A stretch of 64,000 nt of DNA from Bradyrhizobium sp. CCBAU 51765. Its GTDB lineage: Bacteria > Pseudomonadota > Alphaproteobacteria > Rhizobiales > Xanthobacteraceae. A program made the position numbers and the translations under genes. The notes below the pieces were generated by a model, which did not search any database, had not been told where the DNA came from, and saw only the letters and a list, made by a program, of their open reading frames with translations. Numbering within the stretch: position 1 is the stretch's first letter; each line of letters starts with the position of its first letter. Location of the stretch: the NCBI RefSeq assembly GCF_015291725.1, contig NZ_CP030038.1, positions 2,841,001 to 2,905,000 on the forward strand, given 5' to 3'. Shown here piece after piece: positions 26,512 to 35,683 of the stretch.

Positions 26512-27933
26512 ATGAACGCGAAGCCCGGCTTCACCGATTACATCGTCAAGGACATTTCGCTCGCCGATTTCGGCCGCAAGGAGATCTCGCTCGCCGAGAC
26601 CGAGATGCCCGGCCTGATGGCCACCCGCGAGGAGTACGGCCCAAAGCAGCCGCTGAAGGGCGCGCGCATCGCCGGCTCGCTGCACATGACTATTCAGACC
26701 GCGGTGCTGATCGAGACGCTGGCAGCGCTCGGCGCGGACATCCGCTGGGTCTCCTGCAACATCTACTCGACGCAGGACCACGCCGCGGCCGCGATCGCCG
26801 CCGCCGGCATTCCGGTGTTCGCCGTCAAGGGCGAGACTCTGACCGAGTACTGGGACTACACCGCAAAGCTGTTCGACTGGCATGGCGGCGGCACGCCGAA
26901 CATGATCCTCGATGACGGCGGCGATGCCACCATGCTCGTGCATGCCGGCGTCCGCGCCGAGAACGGCGACACCGCTTTCCTCGACAAGCCGGGTTCGGAG
27001 GAGGAAGAGATCTTCTACGCGCTGGTCAAGCGCCTGCTGAAAGAGAAGCCGAAGGGCTATTTCGGCGAGATCGCCAAGAACATCAAGGGCGTCTCCGAAG
27101 AGACCACCACGGGCGTGCATCGCCTCTACGAGATGGCCAACAAGGGCACGCTCCTGTTCCCCGCCATCAACGTCAACGACAGCGTCACCAAGTCGAAGTT
27201 CGACAACCTCTATGGCTGCCGTGAATCGCTGGTCGACGGCATCCGCCGTGGTACCGACGTGATGCTGTCGGGCAAGGTGGCGATGGTCGCCGGCTTCGGC
27301 GACGTCGGCAAGGGCTCGGCCGCCTCGCTGCGCCAGGCCGGCTGCCGCGTCATGGTGTCGGAAGTCGATCCGATCTGCGCGCTGCAGGCCGCGATGGAGG
27401 GCTACGAGGTCGTGACCATGGAAGACGCCGCGCCCCGCGCCGACATCTTCGTCACAGCCACCGGCAACAAGGACATCATCACGATCGAGCACATGCGCGC
27501 GATGAAGGATCGCGCCATCGTCTGCAACATCGGTCACTTCGACAACGAGATCCAGATCGCGGCGCTCCGCAATCTGAAGTGGACCAACATCAAGCCGCAG
27601 GTCGACGAGATCGAATTCCCCGACAAGCACCGCATCATCATGCTGTCGGAAGGCCGCCTCGTGAACCTCGGCAACGCCATGGGCCACCCGTCCTTCGTGA
27701 TGTCGGCGTCCTTCACCAACCAGACGCTGGCGCAGATCGAGCTGTTCGCCAACAACAAGGACGGCAAGTACGGGAAGAAGGTCTACGTCCTGCCGAAGAC
27801 CCTCGATGAGAAGGTCGCGCGCCTGCACCTCGCCAAGATCGGCGTCAAGCTCACCGAGCTGCGCAAGGATCAGGCCGACTACATCGGCGTCAAGCAGGAA
27901 GGCCCGTACAAGTCGGACCACTACCGGTACTGA
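26512..27933 (+). CDS. ahcY: Adenosylhomocysteinase (S-adenosyl-L-homocysteine hydrolase)
   Basis: Splits SAH reversibly into adenosine and homocysteine, removing the inhibitor left by methyltransferases. 473 residues with the insertion typical of bacterial forms. Visible: [12 protein letters not shown], the NAD-binding [10 protein letters not shown] near residue 260, [19 protein letters not shown] and the conserved end YKSDHYRY. It follows metK and closes the methyl-cycle block; a strong terminator comes 25 bp after its stop. Confidence 0.98.
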   Translation: MNAKPGFTDYIVKDISLADFGRKEISLAETEMPGLMATREEYGPKQPLKGARIAGSLHMTIQTAVLIETLAALGADIRWVSCNIYSTQDHAAAAIAAAGIPVFAVKGETLTEYWDYTAKLFDWHGGGTPNMILDDGGDATMLVHAGVRAENGDTAFLDKPGSEEEEIFYALVKRLLKEKPKGYFGEIAKNIKGVSEETTTGVHRLYEMANKGTLLFPAINVNDSVTKSKFDNLYGCRESLVDGIRRGTDVMLSGKVAMVAGFGDVGKGSAASLRQAGCRVMVSEVDPICALQAAMEGYEVVTMEDAAPRADIFVTATGNKDIITIEHMRAMKDRAIVCNIGHFDNEIQIAALRNLKWTNIKPQVDEIEFPDKHRIIMLSEGRLVNLGNAMGHPSFVMSASFTNQTLAQIELFANNKDGKYGKKVYVLPKTLDEKVARLHLAKIGVKLTELRKDQADYIGVKQEGPYKSDHYRY

Positions 27934-27957
27934 TGCTGGTTCGATCGATCTCGACGC

Positions 27958-27991
27958 GAAGCCCCGGAGCGATCCGGGGCTTCGTTGTTTT
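27958..27991 (+). terminator. Rho-independent terminator after ahcY
   Basis: Stem GAAGCCCCGG/CCGGGGCTTC with a six-base loop, followed by GTTGTTTTC. The ten-pair GC-rich stem and T-rich tail lie right after ahcY. Confidence 0.85.
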
Positions 27992-28091
27992 CGGCGCATG
28001 GAATTCGGTTCGCCTTTTAGTTGCTGCACGGCTGATTGCCGATTGACGGCCAGCAGCGGCGGGCGGACACTCGCCGGTGGCGGAGGAAACC

Positions 28092-29552
28092 ATGCAACCA
28101 GAACATGTCGACGTCCTCATCGTCGGTGCCGGGCTATCAGGCATCGGCGCGGGCTATCATTTGCAGACCAGGTGTCCGACCAAGAGCTACGTCATCCTCG
28201 AGGGGCGCGACTGCATCGGCGGCACCTGGGACCTGTTCCGCTATCCCGGCATCCGCTCCGACAGCGACATGTTCACGCTCGGCTATTCCTTCAAGCCGTG
28301 GACGGATCCGAAGGCGATCGCCGACGGGCCGCAGATCCTGAACTATGTGCGCGAGACCGCGGCCGAGAACGGCATCGACAGGCACATCCGCTTCCGCCAT
28401 CGCGTCAAGCGCGCGTCGTGGTCGACGCCTGATGCACGCTGGACCGTCGAGGCCGAGCGCATCTCGGGCGAGGGCGCGACCGAGCTCGTGCGGTTCACCT
28501 GCAATTTCTTATTTCTGTGCTCGGGCTATTACAAATACGAGGCGGGCTACACGCCGGAGTTCAAGGGCACCGCGGATTTCGCCGGCCGCATCGTGCATCC
28601 GCAGAAATGGACCGAGGACATCGACTACGCGGGCAAGCGCGTCGTCGTGATCGGCTCGGGCGCCACCGCGGTGACGCTGGTACCGGAGCTCGCCAAGACA
28701 GCGGCGCAGGTCACCATGCTCCAGCGTTCGCCGACCTATGTGGTGTCGCGCCCCGCGCAGGATCCCCTCGCCAACAAATTGCGCCGCAATTTGCCGGCGC
28801 AGCTCGCCTATCATCTGATCCGCTGGCGCAACGTGATGTGGGGGATGTTCTTCTTCCAGCTCAGCCGGCGCCGGCCCGCGAAGGTGAGGGACCTCATCCT
28901 GAAGGGCGTCCGCATGGCGCTCGGCCCCGGCTACGACGTCGCGACCCATTTCACGCCGCGCTACAATCCCTGGGACCAGCGGCTGTGCCTTGTTCCCGAC
29001 GGCGATCTGTTCAAGGCGATCCGCGAGCAGCGCGCCGCCGTCGTCACCAGCGAGATCGACACGTTTACCCGCGACGGCATCCGTCTGAAGGACGGCCGCG
29101 AGCTTGCGGCCGACATCATCGTGACGGCGACCGGGCTGGTGCTCCAGGTCGTCGGCGGTCTCGAGGTCAGCGTCGACGGCCGCGCCGTCGATTTCGCCAA
29201 TACGCTGACCTACAAGGGCATGATGTATGCCGACGTGCCCAACATGGCTTCGGCGCTCGGCTACACCAATGCATCCTGGACGCTGAAATGCGATCTCACC
29301 TGCGAATATGTCTGCCGGCTCATCAACTACATGGACCGGCATAATTTCCGCCAGTGCATGCCGCACAATGACGACCCCGAGATCACCGCGCAGCCCTCGC
29401 TCGATTTCACCTCGGGTTACGTGCAGCGCTCGGTGGCAAAACTGCCGAAGCAGGGTTCCAGGCGGCCGTGGCGGCTGCACCAGAACTACGCGCTCGACAT
29501 CGTCTCCCTGCGCTTCGGCCGGATCGACGACGGCGTGATGCAATATTCCTGA
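28092..29552 (+). CDS. Flavin-containing/Baeyer-Villiger-type monooxygenase
   Basis: 486 residues. FAD-binding GAGLSGIGAGYHL begins at residue 12, GGTWDLFRYPGIRSDSDMFT follows near 43, and a second Rossmann motif VIGSGATAVTLVPEL near 187 binds NADPH. The fingerprint FAGRIVHPQKW near 163 fits FxGxxxHxxxW of class B monooxygenases, so it may oxygenate a ketone or a heteroatom. The ATG at 28092 is preferred over a GTG five codons upstream because GGAGGA sits just before it. It has its own transcription unit; the next gene is convergent. Substrate unknown. Confidence 0.88.
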   Translation: MQPEHVDVLIVGAGLSGIGAGYHLQTRCPTKSYVILEGRDCIGGTWDLFRYPGIRSDSDMFTLGYSFKPWTDPKAIADGPQILNYVRETAAENGIDRHIRFRHRVKRASWSTPDARWTVEAERISGEGATELVRFTCNFLFLCSGYYKYEAGYTPEFKGTADFAGRIVHPQKWTEDIDYAGKRVVVIGSGATAVTLVPELAKTAAQVTMLQRSPTYVVSRPAQDPLANKLRRNLPAQLAYHLIRWRNVMWGMFFFQLSRRRPAKVRDLILKGVRMALGPGYDVATHFTPRYNPWDQRLCLVPDGDLFKAIREQRAAVVTSEIDTFTRDGIRLKDGRELAADIIVTATGLVLQVVGGLEVSVDGRAVDFANTLTYKGMMYADVPNMASALGYTNASWTLKCDLTCEYVCRLINYMDRHNFRQCMPHNDDPEITAQPSLDFTSGYVQRSVAKLPKQGSRRPWRLHQNYALDIVSLRFGRIDDGVMQYS

Positions 29553-29570
29553 TCGCGCCGCCGCTCGCCT

Positions 29571-30800
29571 CTATGCCTTGCGTGTGATGAGCGCGAACCC
29601 AAGATCGATCGCGAGCGCCAGCACCGCGGCGCCGCCGCCGAGGCCGAACAGCAACAGGTAGTCGCCGCCCGTCTGGGCGTAGATCCAGGAGAAGCCGTAA
29701 GCGGCGGTCGCCTGGAACAGCGCAAAGCTGGTGGTGGCATGGCTCCATATCGCGCGTTGCTGTTGGCTGGAGTGAGGCACGAGCTCATGGATGCGACCCA
29801 GCACCAGCGGTACGATGCCTGGCGTGAAGCCGCCGACCACGACGCTCGACACGACCAATGAAACCGGCGCGGTGCTGACGGTTGGCAGCAGCACGGCTCC
29901 CGCCTCGATCAGGAAGGCCGCGCGCAGGGCCGGGCCGAAACCCGAGCGGTCACCGAGATGACCGGTGATCAGCGGGCCGACGATCGCGGCGAGGCCGTAC
30001 AGCACCCAATAGCGCGATCCCGCGGCAATGCCCTGGGCCAGGCCGCGTGCCACGAAGTCGACGATGAAGACCATGTGCGGCACCAGCGCCACCGCATTGA
30101 GGCCGTACTGAACCAGCAGCGCGCGGGCGGCCGGCGAGACGCGATGAGGTTTGGCTGGATGCGAGGGCGCAGCATCGGCCTTGGTCTCGGCAGGCCAGTT
30201 CCACCAACTCGCGAGCGTGAGCAGGGCGGAGAGCATGCCGAGGCCATACCAGCTCTGCTGCAAACCCTGTTGCAGCAACAATGGCACCAGCGTGCCCGAT
30301 GCCGCGACGCCGAGGCCGACGCCGGCGAAGATCACACCGCCGACGATGCCGCGCCGTGCGGCCGAGGTATGCGGCAGAATGACGGACGCCGCCAGCACCA
30401 TGATAATGCCGCCGGTGAGGCCGGCCAGGAAGCGCCACGCGAAAAACCAGCTGAACGACAACGGCGCCGAGCTGGCGAAAAAGGAGAGGGTGGCGAGCAG
30501 CATCATCGTCCGTAACGCGCGGACCGCGCCGATGCGGGTGGCAAGCGCTCGTGCTGCGAGCGCGCCGGCGAGATAGCCGGCGAGGTTCGCAGCGCCGAGA
30601 TAGACGACGTCGGATGCGCTGAACCATTTTGCGGCGATCAAAGCCGGGATCAGCGGCGTGTAGGAGAAGCGGGCGAGGCCAAGCCCGACCAGCGAGGCGG
30701 ACAAACCCGCCACAGCATACCGCCAGGTTGTTCGTGAGGCCGAGCCCGGCCGCGGTTGCGGACGGGTCTCGACGTGTCGCTTCGTGTCTGCGTTGGTCAT
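29571..30800 (-). CDS. MFS transporter (YbfB-like)
   Basis: 409 residues with about twelve hydrophobic helices. SLVGLGLARFSYTPLIPALI in helix 1 is characteristic of the YbfB/YjiJ group, and AARALATRIGAVRALRTMML carries the loop 2-3 motif. A C-terminal segment TTSFALFQATAAYGFSWIYA is also family-like. It is the third gene of a probable minus-strand set with a tautomerase and an SDR, divergent from a LysR regulator. Direction and substrate of transport are unknown. Confidence 0.85.
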   Translation of the reverse strand: MTNADTKRHVETRPQPRPGSASRTTWRYAVAGLSASLVGLGLARFSYTPLIPALIAAKWFSASDVVYLGAANLAGYLAGALAARALATRIGAVRALRTMMLLATLSFFASSAPLSFSWFFAWRFLAGLTGGIIMVLAASVILPHTSAARRGIVGGVIFAGVGLGVAASGTLVPLLLQQGLQQSWYGLGMLSALLTLASWWNWPAETKADAAPSHPAKPHRVSPAARALLVQYGLNAVALVPHMVFIVDFVARGLAQGIAAGSRYWVLYGLAAIVGPLITGHLGDRSGFGPALRAAFLIEAGAVLLPTVSTAPVSLVVSSVVVGGFTPGIVPLVLGRIHELVPHSSQQQRAIWSHATTSFALFQATAAYGFSWIYAQTGGDYLLLFGLGGGAAVLALAIDLGFALITRKA

Positions 30801-30828
30801 GTCATCTTCCTGCGCGAGGGGGCGCGGA

Positions 30829-31065
30829 TCATCCTGTCCGGGCGGCGCGGCGGCGCCTGAATTCCTGCACCGGCAGGCCGCCCCAGCCCCAATTGTCTGT
30901 GTCCACTTCCTCGATCACCACAAAAGTGGAATCGAGCGGCTTGCCGAGCACGTCGAGCAGGAGCTGGCTTGAACCCTTGATCAGCGCGGCCTTTTCCTCC
31001 GCAGTGAGCGACGCCGCTCCCGGCGTCGTTCCCTCGCGGGTGACTTGAATGGTGACGATGGGCAT
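30829..31065 (-). CDS. 4-oxalocrotonate tautomerase family protein
   Basis: 78 residues, the size of small tautomerases. After the initiator methionine the expected catalytic Pro2 is present (MPIVTIQVTREG), followed by LTAEEKAALIKGSSQLLLDVL and VVIEEVDTDNWGWGGLPV, the last typical of the family. These enzymes ketonise enol acids or related substrates. It is 16 bp downstream of the SDR gene and upstream of the MFS gene, probably co-transcribed. Confidence 0.88.
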   Translation of the reverse strand: MPIVTIQVTREGTTPGAASLTAEEKAALIKGSSQLLLDVLGKPLDSTFVVIEEVDTDNWGWGGLPVQEFRRRRAARTG

Positions 31066-31081
31066 CGTGCTTCTCCCCGTC

Positions 31082-31792
31082 TCAATGGCCGGCGCTCTGG
31101 CCGCCGTCGACATGCAGGATCTCGCCGGTGACGAAGGAGGCCCCCTCGAGATAGAGGACTGCGTCGACGATGTCGGACATCTCGCCCATGTGACCGACCG
31201 GGTGCAGCGCACTGAGCTGCGCATGCGTCGCGACCGGATGCATCGGCGACTTGATGATGCCGGGTGAGACCGCGTTCACACGGATGCCGCGCTTGGCGTA
31301 CTCGATCGCGAGCGATCTGGTCGCAGCGTTCAGCCCGCCCTTGCTCAGCGAGGCCAGCACGGATGGCACGTTGGAATTGGCCTGATCCGCCAGCGTGGTC
31401 GTGATCTGCACCACGTGGCCGGATCCCTGCTTCTCCATCTCGGCAATGGCGAGCTGCGTGATGTTGAAGAACCCCGCGACGTTCGTTCCCATCACCGCGG
31501 CATAGTCCTCGGCCGTGTATTGCGTGAACGGCTTTGCGACGAAGATGCCGGCGTTGTTGACCAGCGTGTCGACCCGACCGAAGCGGGCGATCGCCTGTGA
31601 GACTACGCGCTCGGCAGTGGAACGGTCGGCGATGTCGCCGGGAACGGCGAGGACATCATCGTCGCCAGACGGCTTGATGGAGCGCGCCGTGGCGACGACG
31701 CGGTAGTTGCGATCGCGAAAACCCTGCACCAATGCGGCGCCGATGCCCTGCGATGCACCGGTGACGATGGCGACCTTCTGCTCGATACCCAT
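31082..31792 (-). CDS. Short-chain dehydrogenase/reductase
   Basis: 236-residue classical SDR: cofactor motif TGASQGIG at 10-17, NNAG (LVNNAGIF) near 85 and a C-terminal GASFVTGEILHVDGGQSAGH. The usual catalytic Tyr-x-x-x-Lys is atypical: in the expected place the sequence reads VLASLSKGGLNAATR, with Ser instead of Tyr before SxGG, so it may lack normal oxidoreductase activity. The ATG at 31792 has AGGAG ahead of it. First gene of the SDR-tautomerase-MFS set. Confidence 0.87.
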   Translation of the reverse strand: MGIEQKVAIVTGASQGIGAALVQGFRDRNYRVVATARSIKPSGDDDVLAVPGDIADRSTAERVVSQAIARFGRVDTLVNNAGIFVAKPFTQYTAEDYAAVMGTNVAGFFNITQLAIAEMEKQGSGHVVQITTTLADQANSNVPSVLASLSKGGLNAATRSLAIEYAKRGIRVNAVSPGIIKSPMHPVATHAQLSALHPVGHMGEMSDIVDAVLYLEGASFVTGEILHVDGGQSAGH

Positions 31793-31902
31793 GATGGGCT
31801 CCTGTTGTTGGCTTTGAGACCTGCGCCAGCTGCGGCTGGCTTGCGTGCTGAGGTACGCCGCGGCGGCCCGGTCGCGAATAGCCGCTGTCCGGCACACACT
31901 CT

Positions 31903-31915
31903 TTCGCCGCGCGAA
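31903..31915. promoter_or_regulatory. Candidate LysR box (T-N11-A dyad)
   Basis: TTCGC-cgc-GCGAA is a perfect dyad whose first T and last A are separated by eleven bases, the layout of LysR-type operators. It lies in the 212-bp divergent region between the SDR gene and the LysR gene, 90 bp before the LysR ATG. Confidence 0.5.
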
Positions 31916-32004
31916 CGAATGTGGGGCCGGCACCCCGGGTAGTTGTCGAGGTTGCGGCGAACGCCTAGCCTGCGAGCGGAAGCCCAGAGCAAGACGGGAA
32001 GGGA

Positions 32005-32928
32005 ATGGATCGTCTGGATGCGATGAAAGTGTTCGTCCTGGCCGTGGACGAAGGCAGCTTGGCCGCCGCAGGACGCAAACTCGGCCGCTCGCCGGCGGCG
32101 GTGAGCCGGGCCATCGCGTTTCTGGAAGAACGCGTGGGCGCCGAATTGCTGCACCGGACCACGCGCTCGATCAAGCTGAGCGAGGAGGGGGAGCGCTATG
32201 CCGCGATCTGCCGCCGTGTGCTCGCCGAGCTAGAGGAAGCCGACGACATCGCGGCGGGACCGCGCACGGCGCCGCGCGGCCTGCTCACGATCACCGCTCC
32301 CGTGGTCTCGGGGGAGATGGTCTTGCGGCCGATTCTGGATGCGTTTCTCGATGCCTATCCCACCGTGTCGGCAAAGCTCCTGCTGTTCGATCGCGCGGTC
32401 AATCTGATCGAGGAGGGGATCGACGTCGCGCTTCGCATCGGTCCTTTGGCGGATTCGGCGATGATTGCCATGCGGGTCGGAGAGATCAGCCGTGTCGTGG
32501 TGGCAGCGCCGCGCTATCTGAAGCAACATCCGCGCATCGCCGAGCCCGGCGATCTCGCCAAGCACCAGATCGTCGCGATGGCGCATCTGCCCAATTCCTG
32601 GACCTTCGCACCACAGGCGGGTTCATCGGTGCCGCGCTCGGTGCAGTTTACCCCGCGGCTCGTCGTCAACAGCACCTATGCGGCAGTGGCCTCCGCCGTT
32701 GCCGGGCGGGGCGTGGCGCGGATGTATTCGTACCAGGTCGCCGAGCAGGTCGCGCGCGGCGAGCTTGAGATCGTCCTGGCCGGCGACGAGGACCCGGAGA
32801 TGCCCGCGCATTTGATCTGCCCGCAGGGCCGGCTCTCGGTGCCGAAGGTGCGGGCCTTCACCGACTTCGCGGCGCCCCGGCTGAAGAAGCAGTTTGCGCT
32901 GCTGAAAAAGAGCATCAAGGCGCGCTGA
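32005..32928 (+). CDS. LysR family transcriptional regulator
   Basis: 307 residues. The N-terminal winged helix (1-60) reads MDRLDAMKVFVLAVDEGSLA then GRKLGRSPAAVSRAIAFLEE and TTRSIKLSEEG; residues 90-300 form the effector-binding domain. It belongs to the CrgA/AaeR-like subgroup by its opening DRLDAMKVF pattern. Divergent from the SDR-tautomerase-MFS genes, which it probably controls together with its own gene. Inducer unknown. Confidence 0.92.
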   Translation: MDRLDAMKVFVLAVDEGSLAAAGRKLGRSPAAVSRAIAFLEERVGAELLHRTTRSIKLSEEGERYAAICRRVLAELEEADDIAAGPRTAPRGLLTITAPVVSGEMVLRPILDAFLDAYPTVSAKLLLFDRAVNLIEEGIDVALRIGPLADSAMIAMRVGEISRVVVAAPRYLKQHPRIAEPGDLAKHQIVAMAHLPNSWTFAPQAGSSVPRSVQFTPRLVVNSTYAAVASAVAGRGVARMYSYQVAEQVARGELEIVLAGDEDPEMPAHLICPQGRLSVPKVRAFTDFAAPRLKKQFALLKKSIKAR

Positions 32929-33074
32929 GCCGCTTCGCTGCCTCGCAATGCGTTGTTTTGCGTATACGGCGGCCCGGCTGAATCGGCGAGGGTTCCAAAA
33001 CGGTTAACGCCGATTTAACGGATGAGTCCTAGCCTGTCTCGGCCGGGGTTACTCGCAAAGCCGAGGTGAGCCCA

Positions 33075-33230
33075 ATGGAAGCCCAGAAGATCGCGGTCGA
33101 CGCTGTCGTCGCGCTGACCGATTGCGACCGCGAGGCCGTGATCGCCTTCATCCGCCGTCTCTACCTGGCCGGCGTCACCGATCCCAAGCGCCTGACCTTC
33201 AAGGGGCTGCAGGCGCTGTCGCGGGCTTGA
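33075..33230 (+). CDS. Small conserved-looking hypothetical protein, 51 residues
   Basis: ATG preceded by GAGGTGAG, and a 51-codon frame with strong third-position GC: MEAQKIAVDAVVALTDCDRE opens it and LTFKGLQALSRA closes it. The composition is that of a helical soluble protein. Ribosome site, codon bias and an isolated position suggest a real gene. No domain is recognised. Confidence 0.6.
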   Translation: MEAQKIAVDAVVALTDCDREAVIAFIRRLYLAGVTDPKRLTFKGLQALSRA

Positions 33231-33375
33231 TTCGGACGGTTCCGGCCCTTTCGACCCAAGTTCCCGGCCGAACGCTCTCCCCAGCGTGATTGCAACCCTC
33301 CGGTGAATATCTTGTCGCTCGGGCCCGGCCGGAGTAGATGACGTCCCCGGCTGGGTTCACTTGGGAACTGGGGAA

Positions 33376-34305
33376 ATGCTGAAACAGCTTTTTGCGCCGC
33401 AACTTGTCATTCTTTATGTGCTGGCGGCCTCGACGATTTACGTTCACTTCCGCGGCAAGCAGCGGCTGCGCTTCGCGCGCCAGCTCGGCGATCACTCGAC
33501 CTATCTCGCGCCCTACAACGTGCTGATGTACGCCGGCTCGGCCGTGCCGAACAAGCCGGTGATCCCGGTCGAGCAGTTTCCGGAGCTGAAGCCCCTCAGC
33601 GAGAACTGGGAGACCATCCGCGACGAGGCCGTCCGCCTGTTCGACGAAGGCTTCATTCGCGCGGCGGCGAAGAATAACGATTGGGGCTTCTACTCGTTCT
33701 TCAAGAGCGGCTGGAAGCGGTTTTACCTGAAATGGTATGATGACTTCCTGCCCTCGGCGCGCACGCTGTGCCCGAAGACGGTGGAGCTCTTGAACGCGAT
33801 CCCGAGCGTGCACGGCGCGATGTTCGCGATGCTGCCCCCGGGCGGCAAGCTGGGCGCGCACCGCGATCCCTTCGCGGGCTCGCTGCGCTATCATCTTGGC
33901 CTCGTCACGCCGAATTCGAACAAGTGCCGGATTCTCGTCGACGGCGTCGAATGCGTCTGGCGCGACGGCGAGGCCTTCATGTTCGACGAGACCTTCATCC
34001 ACAGCGCCGAGAATGCGACCGACGTCAACCGCATCATCCTGTTCTGCGACGTCGAGCGTCCGATGAAGTATGGCTTCATGACCGCGATCAACCGCTGGGT
34101 CAGCCATCACATCGTCAAGGCGTCGGCGACCCAGAACGTCGATGGCGAGAATGTCGGCGTGCTCAACAAGGTGTTCGGCAAGCTCTACGAGATCCATCTC
34201 GCCAGCCGCAAGGTCAAGGAGTGGAACCGCAACGTCTACTACACGCTGAAATACTCGCTGACGGCGCTGATCCTCGGCCTCATCGTGTGGTCGGCGCTAC
34301 GGTGA
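33376..34305 (+). CDS. Aspartyl/asparaginyl beta-hydroxylase family (LpxO-like) dioxygenase
   Basis: 309 residues. An N-terminal hydrophobic helix (LFAPQLVILYVLAASTIYV) and a second one near the C-terminus (LTALILGLIVWSAL) anchor it in the membrane. The Fe(II)/2-oxoglutarate site is visible as GAHRDPF (His-x-Asp near 160) and FIHSAENATDVNRII (His near 207, then Arg). LpxO enzymes 2-hydroxylate acyl chains of lipid A, which fits an LPS-rich locus a few kb away. Start ATG at 33376; a TTG five codons upstream is also in frame. Confidence 0.85.
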   Translation: MLKQLFAPQLVILYVLAASTIYVHFRGKQRLRFARQLGDHSTYLAPYNVLMYAGSAVPNKPVIPVEQFPELKPLSENWETIRDEAVRLFDEGFIRAAAKNNDWGFYSFFKSGWKRFYLKWYDDFLPSARTLCPKTVELLNAIPSVHGAMFAMLPPGGKLGAHRDPFAGSLRYHLGLVTPNSNKCRILVDGVECVWRDGEAFMFDETFIHSAENATDVNRIILFCDVERPMKYGFMTAINRWVSHHIVKASATQNVDGENVGVLNKVFGKLYEIHLASRKVKEWNRNVYYTLKYSLTALILGLIVWSALR

Positions 34306-34776
34306 ATGATCCGGCCAATGACCTCCCTGCCGATTGCTGACGCGGAGATCACGCAGTTCTTCCGCAACTGGCTGGAGACCTTCGCGGGCTATGTCCGCGA
34401 GGTCGACTACGCTTCGGCGCGGCCGCTTTTCCATCCGGACGTGCTCGCCTTCGGCACGCACAACGATGTCATCCCCGGCCTTGATCAGTGGGTCTCGACG
34501 CAGTGGAATAACGTCTGGCCGAAGACGACCGATTTCCGCTTCGTCCTCGAGCAGACTTCCGTTCTGGCATCTGCCGATGGCGCGATGGCGACTGTGATCG
34601 CGCCGTGGACGAGCACGGGCTATCATCCCGACGGCAGCGCGTTTGTGCGGCCCGGCCGCGCCACGATGGTGTTTTCCAGAAATGGCGCGGGCTGGCTGTG
34701 CGTGCATTCGCACATGTCGCTCAATCGCGGTGTGCCGCAGACGAGCCATGCCAATCGGCCGGTGAAGGCCTGGTAA
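34306..34776 (+). CDS. NTF2/SnoaL-like domain protein
   Basis: 156-residue alpha+beta cone protein: ITQFFRNWLETFAGYVREVD helix, PLFHPDVLAFGTHNDVIPGL, MATVIAPWTSTGYHPDG and a closing VFSRNGAGWLCVHSHMSLNR strand, as in DUF4440/SnoaL-type proteins. It could bind a small molecule or have lyase/isomerase activity; nothing fixes which. It begins directly after the stop of the LpxO-like gene, so it is probably co-expressed. A second ATG at 34318 is possible. Confidence 0.75.
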   Translation: MIRPMTSLPIADAEITQFFRNWLETFAGYVREVDYASARPLFHPDVLAFGTHNDVIPGLDQWVSTQWNNVWPKTTDFRFVLEQTSVLASADGAMATVIAPWTSTGYHPDGSAFVRPGRATMVFSRNGAGWLCVHSHMSLNRGVPQTSHANRPVKAW

Positions 34777-34782
34777 AGACAG

Positions 34783-34819
34783 AAAAAGCCCCGGATGGGT
34801 TCCCCCCGGGGCTTTTTGA
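34783..34819. terminator. Bidirectional terminator
   Basis: AAAAAGCCCCGG and CCGGGGCTTTTT form a near-perfect stem with A- and T-runs on both sides, lying between the convergent SnoaL-like and FAH-family genes, so it can stop transcription from both directions. Confidence 0.88.
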
Positions 34820-34836
34820 TTCCAGACGTGTGCAGC

Positions 34837-35538
34837 CTATTCCGGCTGGCCGATGCTCACCTTCAGCGTGCCGACGCCGTCGACGCCACATTCGAGCTTG
34901 TCGCCGGGTTGGAGCTGCGACACGCCGGCGGGCGTGCCGGTCATGATGATGTCGCCGGCGGCGAGCTTCACCTGCTGCGAGAGTTGCCAGATGATTTCGG
35001 GCACGTTCCAGATCAGCTCGGTGAGGTCGCCCTTCTGCGCTTCCTTGCCGTTGACCGTCAGCCAGATCTTGCCCTTGGAAGGATGGCCGATTTTCGAGGC
35101 CGGCTGCACCGCGGAGCAGGGCGCCGAATAGTCGAACGACTTGCCGATCTCCCAGGGACGCTCCTTCTTGCGCGAGGCGATCTGGAGATCGCGGCGGGTG
35201 AGATCGATGCCGACGGCGTAGCCGTAGACGTGGTCCAGCGCCTTGTCGGCGGGAATGTTGAGGCCGCCGCTCTTCATCGCAACGATCAGTTCGACCTCGT
35301 GATGCAGGTCCTTGGTCAGCGGCGGATAGGGAATGGTGGCGCCATCGGGCACCAGCATGTCGGCGTGCTTGGCGAAGAAGAACGGCGGGGCGCGCTCGTC
35401 ATTGCCCATCTCGCGGATGTGCTCGAGATAATTGCGGCCGACGCACCAGATGCGGCGCACCGGATAACGGCCGCTCTCGCCGACGACGGGAAGCGAAGCC
35501 TGGGGCGGAAGCGGGATGACGTAGGAGGCGGCGTTCAT
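34837..35538 (-). CDS. Fumarylacetoacetate hydrolase (FAH) family protein
   Basis: 233 residues, the compact form of the family (acylpyruvase, or 2-hydroxyhepta-2,4-diene-1,7-dioate isomerase type). Metal ligands and motifs: VGRNYLEHIREMG, DLHHEVELIVAM (the Glu pair), GYAVGIDLTRRDLQ (Asp), KSFDYSAP and the closing GDIIMTGTPAGVSQLQPGD. It probably cleaves or isomerises a 2-keto acid such as an acylpyruvate. The ATG at 35538 is a normal family start. Adjacent to no clear pathway partner. Confidence 0.9.
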   Translation of the reverse strand: MNAASYVIPLPPQASLPVVGESGRYPVRRIWCVGRNYLEHIREMGNDERAPPFFFAKHADMLVPDGATIPYPPLTKDLHHEVELIVAMKSGGLNIPADKALDHVYGYAVGIDLTRRDLQIASRKKERPWEIGKSFDYSAPCSAVQPASKIGHPSKGKIWLTVNGKEAQKGDLTELIWNVPEIIWQLSQQVKLAAGDIIMTGTPAGVSQLQPGDKLECGVDGVGTLKVSIGQPE

Positions 35539-35683
35539 GTAAGGTCTCGGCGGGTTGCAAAGAAAGGGCGCTGTCGTATTTACGCGGTTGCAGAGGGCGA
35601 GGCTAGTGGTGCCGGCGGAAAAAGGAGCTCTACCCGCGCCATCGCCGACCGGATACAGCGGCGCGAATGTAAGTGAGGGGGCC

